Origin: Daphnia pulex
Taxonomy: Eukaryota; Arthropoda; Branchiopoda; Diplostraca; Daphniidae
Length of the DNA stretch: 64,000 bases
NCBI RefSeq assembly: GCF_021134715.1
Contig: NC_060021.1
Location: 930,001 to 994,000 of the forward strand
Direction of reading: 5' to 3'
The notes under the pieces: model-generated
The model's database searches: none
What the model was told of the DNA's origin: nothing
The model's input: the letters and a program-made list of their open reading frames with translations, nothing else
In this document: positions 59,628 through 64,000 of the stretch, piece after piece
Numbering within the stretch: the first letter of the stretch is position 1
How the letters are laid out: the number at the start of each line of letters is the position of its first letter
Position numbers and translations under genes: made by a program

Positions 59628-60891
59628 GTCACCACTATCATCTCGCTCCTTGCAGTTGATTCAATAATAACAAGTTCACAGAAGAACAGCCTATTCAAAC
59701 TTGAGTTAAAAACCGAAAATTCCAAAAGAAGTTTTAGTAGGACTGGACAAGAATCAATCACACAACAATAGCTATCTTACTCAGCCGTAAATAGTAGCCT
59801 TCCCTTGCACTCACTGTAGCAGTAGCTAAACAAGAAAAAGGTATACACATTTTTTGGAAACGTGGTTTGGTTGATAGCGCTATGGCGGCCGGATTTGTTA
59901 CCATAATTAAATCCACAATCGTTAACCGGGAGCTTAAGCTTACCCAATTTTCCCTTGCGATCCAGATTTTTTAGTAGTTTAATCTAATTATTTATTACAT
60001 TTACAGTTGATGCTTGTTTGATAACAATCATAACATGACTCATGTTACATGAGTGAAGTAACAACGTCTCTAACCGATAGGTAGAAATGACCTATATTTG
60101 TGAACAAAGAAACTATTATTAAATATTTTTCATTTTCTAAAAACCGTTCTAGTTGTATTATTTATAACCATGTAGCTATTATTAACTATTAGGATAATTT
60201 GGGATTACGATATTTACTGAAAAATCCAAGGATAGATGGCGTTAGCCAAGTGACGGGACCAGTTGAGTATTTTCGGCCCGTCGTCTGCTTGATTCGGTTT
60301 ACGTTGCATGGTTGTCTAGTTTCCCGGTGAATGTCGCCAATTATCGTCCTCTTTCTTCGGTAAGGTTTTCTGTGGTCCGGTTTTTCTCTTTTAGACCTCT
60401 TGCTCACGCAGTCAAACCGGCATATTGAGTAAACTCTCGAATGGCTCCCACCATAGACGTGGCATTGATGAACTGTTGAATTCATCTTTTATCCTCGCTA
60501 CCCAATTTATCTTTACTCGTTTGATTTTCCCTTTTTGAGTTAACTTTGCCTACACGTTACGGATTTCAATCACCGAGTAAGTTGATCATGGAGGAAGCGT
60601 GATTTCATGGCCATAGGGTCGGTTCAATGCGGAAGCAAATCAAGTTCGATGTCTTGACGTCTGTTCTCACGATATTCGAGCCTTTGTGTCCTTTTATTTT
60701 ATAATGGCGTGGTCGTGTTGTTATCAGTCGGTTTTGAGAGTGCTGTAGGGAGTGGTGGGCCACATTTACTGGTGACAGTTCTTAGTCAGCCATTTTATTT
60801 TCATGTTCAACAACTGTTGCTACATAATTTTTGTTCCAACTTTTGCTACCGTCATTTCATTCATGTTCTTTTTACTTTGTTAGACATAAAA
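59628..60891. other. Divergent promoter region between WDPCP and the RRBP1-like gene
   Basis: Contains a probable non-coding leader exon of the downstream gene: TCACCGA|GTAAGTTG near 60571 as donor, and TTTGTTAG|ACATAAAAATGG at 60883 as acceptor just before the start codon. The minus-strand open frame at 60189-60485 resembles nothing and is not called. Confidence 0.5.
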
Positions 60892-63800
60892 ATGGATCTT
60901 GCCTCAGTGCTGATTGGACTCACCATCTGTGCCGTCACAGCCGTTGTACTCTACTTCATTTCAGTGAAGAGTTTCCAGGTATACTTGTTATATAATCTTG
61001 ACATTTTTATGATGTGTTAAACTTTCTTTTTATTACTGTGCAGGAGAAGTCGTTTGAAGAAGTGCTGGCCGAGCAACAGCAGTTTGAGGATAGCTTGCTG
61101 AAAGGTGAAAAGTCCAACAAAGATAAAGAGAAAAAACCCAAGAAGCATGCTGTCAAAAAGAATAAAGAAAAGGAGAAAGGAAAGAACCATGGAAATGCTC
61201 CTTCTGCTGCCCAATCCGTTCCCTTTGAAGAAAAACTGCATGTGGAATTTGAACCTGACGCTGAAGTCATCCCTGAGGAGCCCATTGCAGTGAATGTGGA
61301 AAAGAAAAAGAGTGACAAAAAAGAGAAAGTAACCTTGATCTCAAGTATGTCCTTGAAGTGATATTAAAATAATTCCGGTTTATTTACAGGTTAAGCCAAT
61401 TTTGCGGAATCGTGATCAGGTTACAACCGAAACATTTGATCCAGATGTAGATTCTATAAATCATTTTATGGAACATCCACCCAAAGACGACGTGGAACTC
61501 AAAGTAAAAGATAAAGAAAAGACGAACAAAAAAGCCAAAGTTGCCATTGAAGAAAAGGTTGTTGCATCCGAAGCGCCGATTGTCGAAGCCGCCCCTGTTA
61601 AAGAAGTGGCATTTAACGTCGCACGCGGTAATAACAATCCGAGCAGTGCCTCGGCTCCAGTCGCCCCGCAGTCGCAACAACAACCCGGAACACCCAAGAA
61701 GCAACGCAAGAGGAATGCCAAAACTGATTCGCTCGATACGGCTGATGGTGGCGAAGAACTTCTTTTGCAGTTGGGAGGAACCGAAAAACTTCTGTCTGCC
61801 CTCCGTCAATTGCCGCTGACATCCTCTGAATTGCAAACTATGATCGAAGTACTTCTCAACCGACAGCAAGAGGCTTCAGGCACCGTTGAATCGGAATGGA
61901 TGGAGCGTGGCGGCCGCCTGGATCCGATCGGAGCACTTAGGAAGCAGCTAGCCGACAAAGAGAAAGCGTTACAAGAGGAATTGGAAGAGAAGCAAGCGTA
62001 TCAGAACAAGGTAAAATTGAATTGTACTATTGCCGTGTTCAATTATTAAAAAAAAAAAAAACCGTGGGTAAATTTTCGTTTTGATTTTCAGTTGCGTACA
62101 CTGGGAACCGAAATGACCACCGAGCGGACACGGGCTGCAGCGGCACGGAAGCAACTCGAAGAATCTTTGGCTAGGCAAACGGCAGAGATGCAGATGTTAT
62201 CCGTTCGACTCCAACAAACAACTGAGCAACACGTGGCGGAGGTTAATGCTCTACGAGTTGCGGTCCAACAAGCCCAGAAGGCGTCTCAAACGTCGGAAGA
62301 ACACCTCCGTCAGCTGCAGCGTTTGCAGGACGAAAAGAACCAATTTGACGCTAGATTCGCCACTGCCCAGCAAATGCAACAAGAAATGGGTGCTCGCGTT
62401 CAACAGCTGGAGGATTTCTTGATGCACAAGGAACAGCAATTGATGGAACAAGCCAATCAAATGGCAATCATTGCCGGCAAGTTGCAAGAATCGGAACAAG
62501 CACGAAATGGACAAAGTCACGAAGTGCAGCGCGAGGTTGCTCAGTTGCGAGAAGCGCTTCAAGCTGCTGAAGCCCAGTCATTGCACACGGCTCATGACGC
62601 CCGTGTCCGTCTGGAAGAGATGGAACGGACAAAGGAGCTATTGGAAAATCGCATTACTAAAGTCGATCGCGACCTAGCGATGGAACGAAGCCTGGCCGCC
62701 CAAAATGAAGAACGCATCCGACAGGAAGTATCTCGCCTTTGTTTGGAAAATCAGGCTCTTAATCTCCAGTTGACCAACGCGACCCAGAATCGACAGGAAG
62801 ATGACTCTAAATGGGCGGCTGTCCAGGAACAGATGCAAGTTGAACGTAATCAAATGGCTGCGAAAGAGTCTGAAGTACAGAAAGAGCTGGAAAATTTGCG
62901 TAGTGAAATCAACTCTCTCAATCAACAATTGTCAAACACATCCCAAAGCCGACAGAATGATGATGTCAAATTGGCAGCTATTCAGGAGCAGATGCAAGTT
63001 GAACGTAACCAAATGGCCGCCAAAGAAGCAGAAGCACAGAAAGATCTGGAACACCTAAAGAGTGAAATTAATTCTCTTAATCTACAGTTATCCAGCTCAT
63101 CCCAAAACCGACAAGATGATGATGTTAAATTGGCAGCTATTCAGGAGCAGATGCAGGTTGAACGTAACCAAATGGCCACCAAAGAGGCAGAAACGCAGAA
63201 AGAATTGGAACAGTTGAAGAGTGAAATACATTCTCTCAATCAGCAATTGTCAAATTCATCCCAAAACCGACAAGACGATGATGTTAAATTGGCAGCTATT
63301 CAGGAGCAGATGCAAGTGGAACGTAACCAATTGGCCGCCAAAGAGTCCGAAGCACAGAAAGAATTGGAACAGTTGAGGAGTGAAACTCAGTCCCTCACTC
63401 AGCAGCTGAATGAAACAAAACAGAACGAGCAGGATCGCCAGAATAAACTTGATGTAGAGCTGAAGAGTAAGGACGAAGAATTGGAAACCCAAAAGCGGAA
63501 AAACAATGAACTTCGTGACAAAAATTACAAAGCCATGGATGCCCTTGCTGCTGCTGAAAAGGCTCTTGTTGAATTGAAAAAATCCAGCAGCAGTGCGAAG
63601 AATGTCCCCAGTCCAGTTGAAATTAATCAGGCCATTGGTGCCGGCCTGCAACGAGTCTTTCCCGAGTTGTCCTTTGACGCATCCGCATCACCAGCCGCGT
63701 TTACAGAATCTCTCTCCAGTCAAATGACACGATCGCTTGAACGACTCCAGAGTGAGGAACAGTCGAAAGCTCAGGCTCAAGTACTCCATTACAAGACGGT

Positions 63801-64000
63801 CCTCTCACAGACGGAAGAGTTACTCAACCGACTCCAGAGTCGCGTAGAAGCTGAAGAGACGTCTTGGAAAGTGAAGCTGACTCAAATCGAATCTGATTTG
63901 CTGACCGTGAAACAAGAGAAAGAGTTTTGGATGGATCAATGCCAGAAGCAGGAAGCCCATCAACAACAACAAACATCTGAAGTGGATGTCCAACCACTCA
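60892..64000 (+). CDS. RRBP1: Ribosome-binding protein 1 / kinectin-like ER coiled-coil protein (3' end outside the window)
   Basis: ER membrane protein of the RRBP1/kinectin family, which binds ribosomes or motor proteins and shapes ER sheets. Coding exons: 60892-60978, 61044-61328, 61390-62010 and 62092 to beyond 64000; at least 967 residues. An N-terminal anchor (SVLIGLTICAVTAVVLYFIS) is followed by SFEEVLAEQQQFEDSLLKGE, close to RRBP1 SYEEALANQ, then a Lys/Glu-rich basic region. The conserved block EELLLQLGGTEKLLSALRQL comes next, then a very long coiled coil. The short Lys-rich decapeptide array of vertebrate RRBP1 is absent. Instead, four near-identical 53-residue (159-bp) tandem repeats lie at about 62780-63415, each with QEQMQVERNQMAAKE. 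Kinectin is the alternative name; the two families share ancestry and arthropods usually have one gene. Confidence 0.85.
62780..63415 (+). repeat. Tandem 159-bp coding repeat in the RRBP1-like gene
   Basis: The block GAGCAGATGCAAGTTGAACG recurs with exact 159-bp spacing (units anchored at about 62812, 62971, 63130 and 63289). Units 2 to 4 are nearly identical over most of their length, which points to recent duplication. Each unit encodes 53 residues of coiled coil. Confidence 0.9.

Overview
The window reads as nuclear DNA of a small-genome arthropod, most likely a branchiopod crustacean of the Daphnia type. Introns are mostly 55-120 bp and follow GT-AG rules. The gene set (AA15 lytic polysaccharide monooxygenases, xanthine dehydrogenase, C1q-domain secreted proteins, ABCD4, WDHD1, CCS, Fritz/WDPCP, synaptotagmin-14/16, RRBP1/kinectin) is a typical arthropod mix. 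The species is an inference; no marker gene was available to fix it. All exon models were built by hand from splice signals, reading phase and family resemblance; no alignment or transcript data were used.

Layout. Bases 1-15654 are a tandem satellite with a basic unit of about 193 bp, arranged in higher-order blocks (the 391-bp A+B dimer is the most frequent) and open at the left edge of the window. It decays toward its right edge, where a (CCTGAG)n hexamer tract sits inside a divergent monomer, followed by more decayed monomers and a second short hexamer tract. From about 16.4 kb the sequence is a mixed gene landscape: ribokinase (RBKS, +), three tandem tRNA-Asp genes (-), a tail-to-tail pair of secreted AA15 LPMOs, a small three-finger C2H2 protein (-) with a GC-AG intron, an intron-bearing tRNA-Tyr (+) preceded by decayed copies, a PPIL2-like pseudogene fragment, and a complete 10-exon xanthine dehydrogenase (+).

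From 36 to 43 kb two paralogous C1q-domain genes (+) lie in a 2.2-kb direct segmental duplication. Between the copies lie a foldback element and a tiny two-exon gene for a secreted protein (-). The second copy ends about 145 bp upstream of the WDHD1 (And-1/Ctf4) start codon.

The rest is gene-dense: WDHD1 (+) converges on ABCD4 (-) with 193 bp between stop codons. Then come a synaptotagmin-14/16-like gene (+), the copper chaperone CCS (+), the planar cell polarity effector Fritz/WDPCP (-), and an RRBP1/kinectin-like ER coiled-coil protein (+) that runs off the right edge. These are independent housekeeping and accessory genes rather than a pathway cluster. The local themes are duplication (satellite, tRNA-Asp triplet, LPMO pair, C1q pair, 53-residue repeats in the RRBP1-like protein) and foldback elements in the intergenic DNA. 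I found no convincing new multi-gene system. The most informative observations are the uneven divergence of the C1q duplicates, the axial-residue difference between the two LPMOs, and the structure of the satellite array edge.
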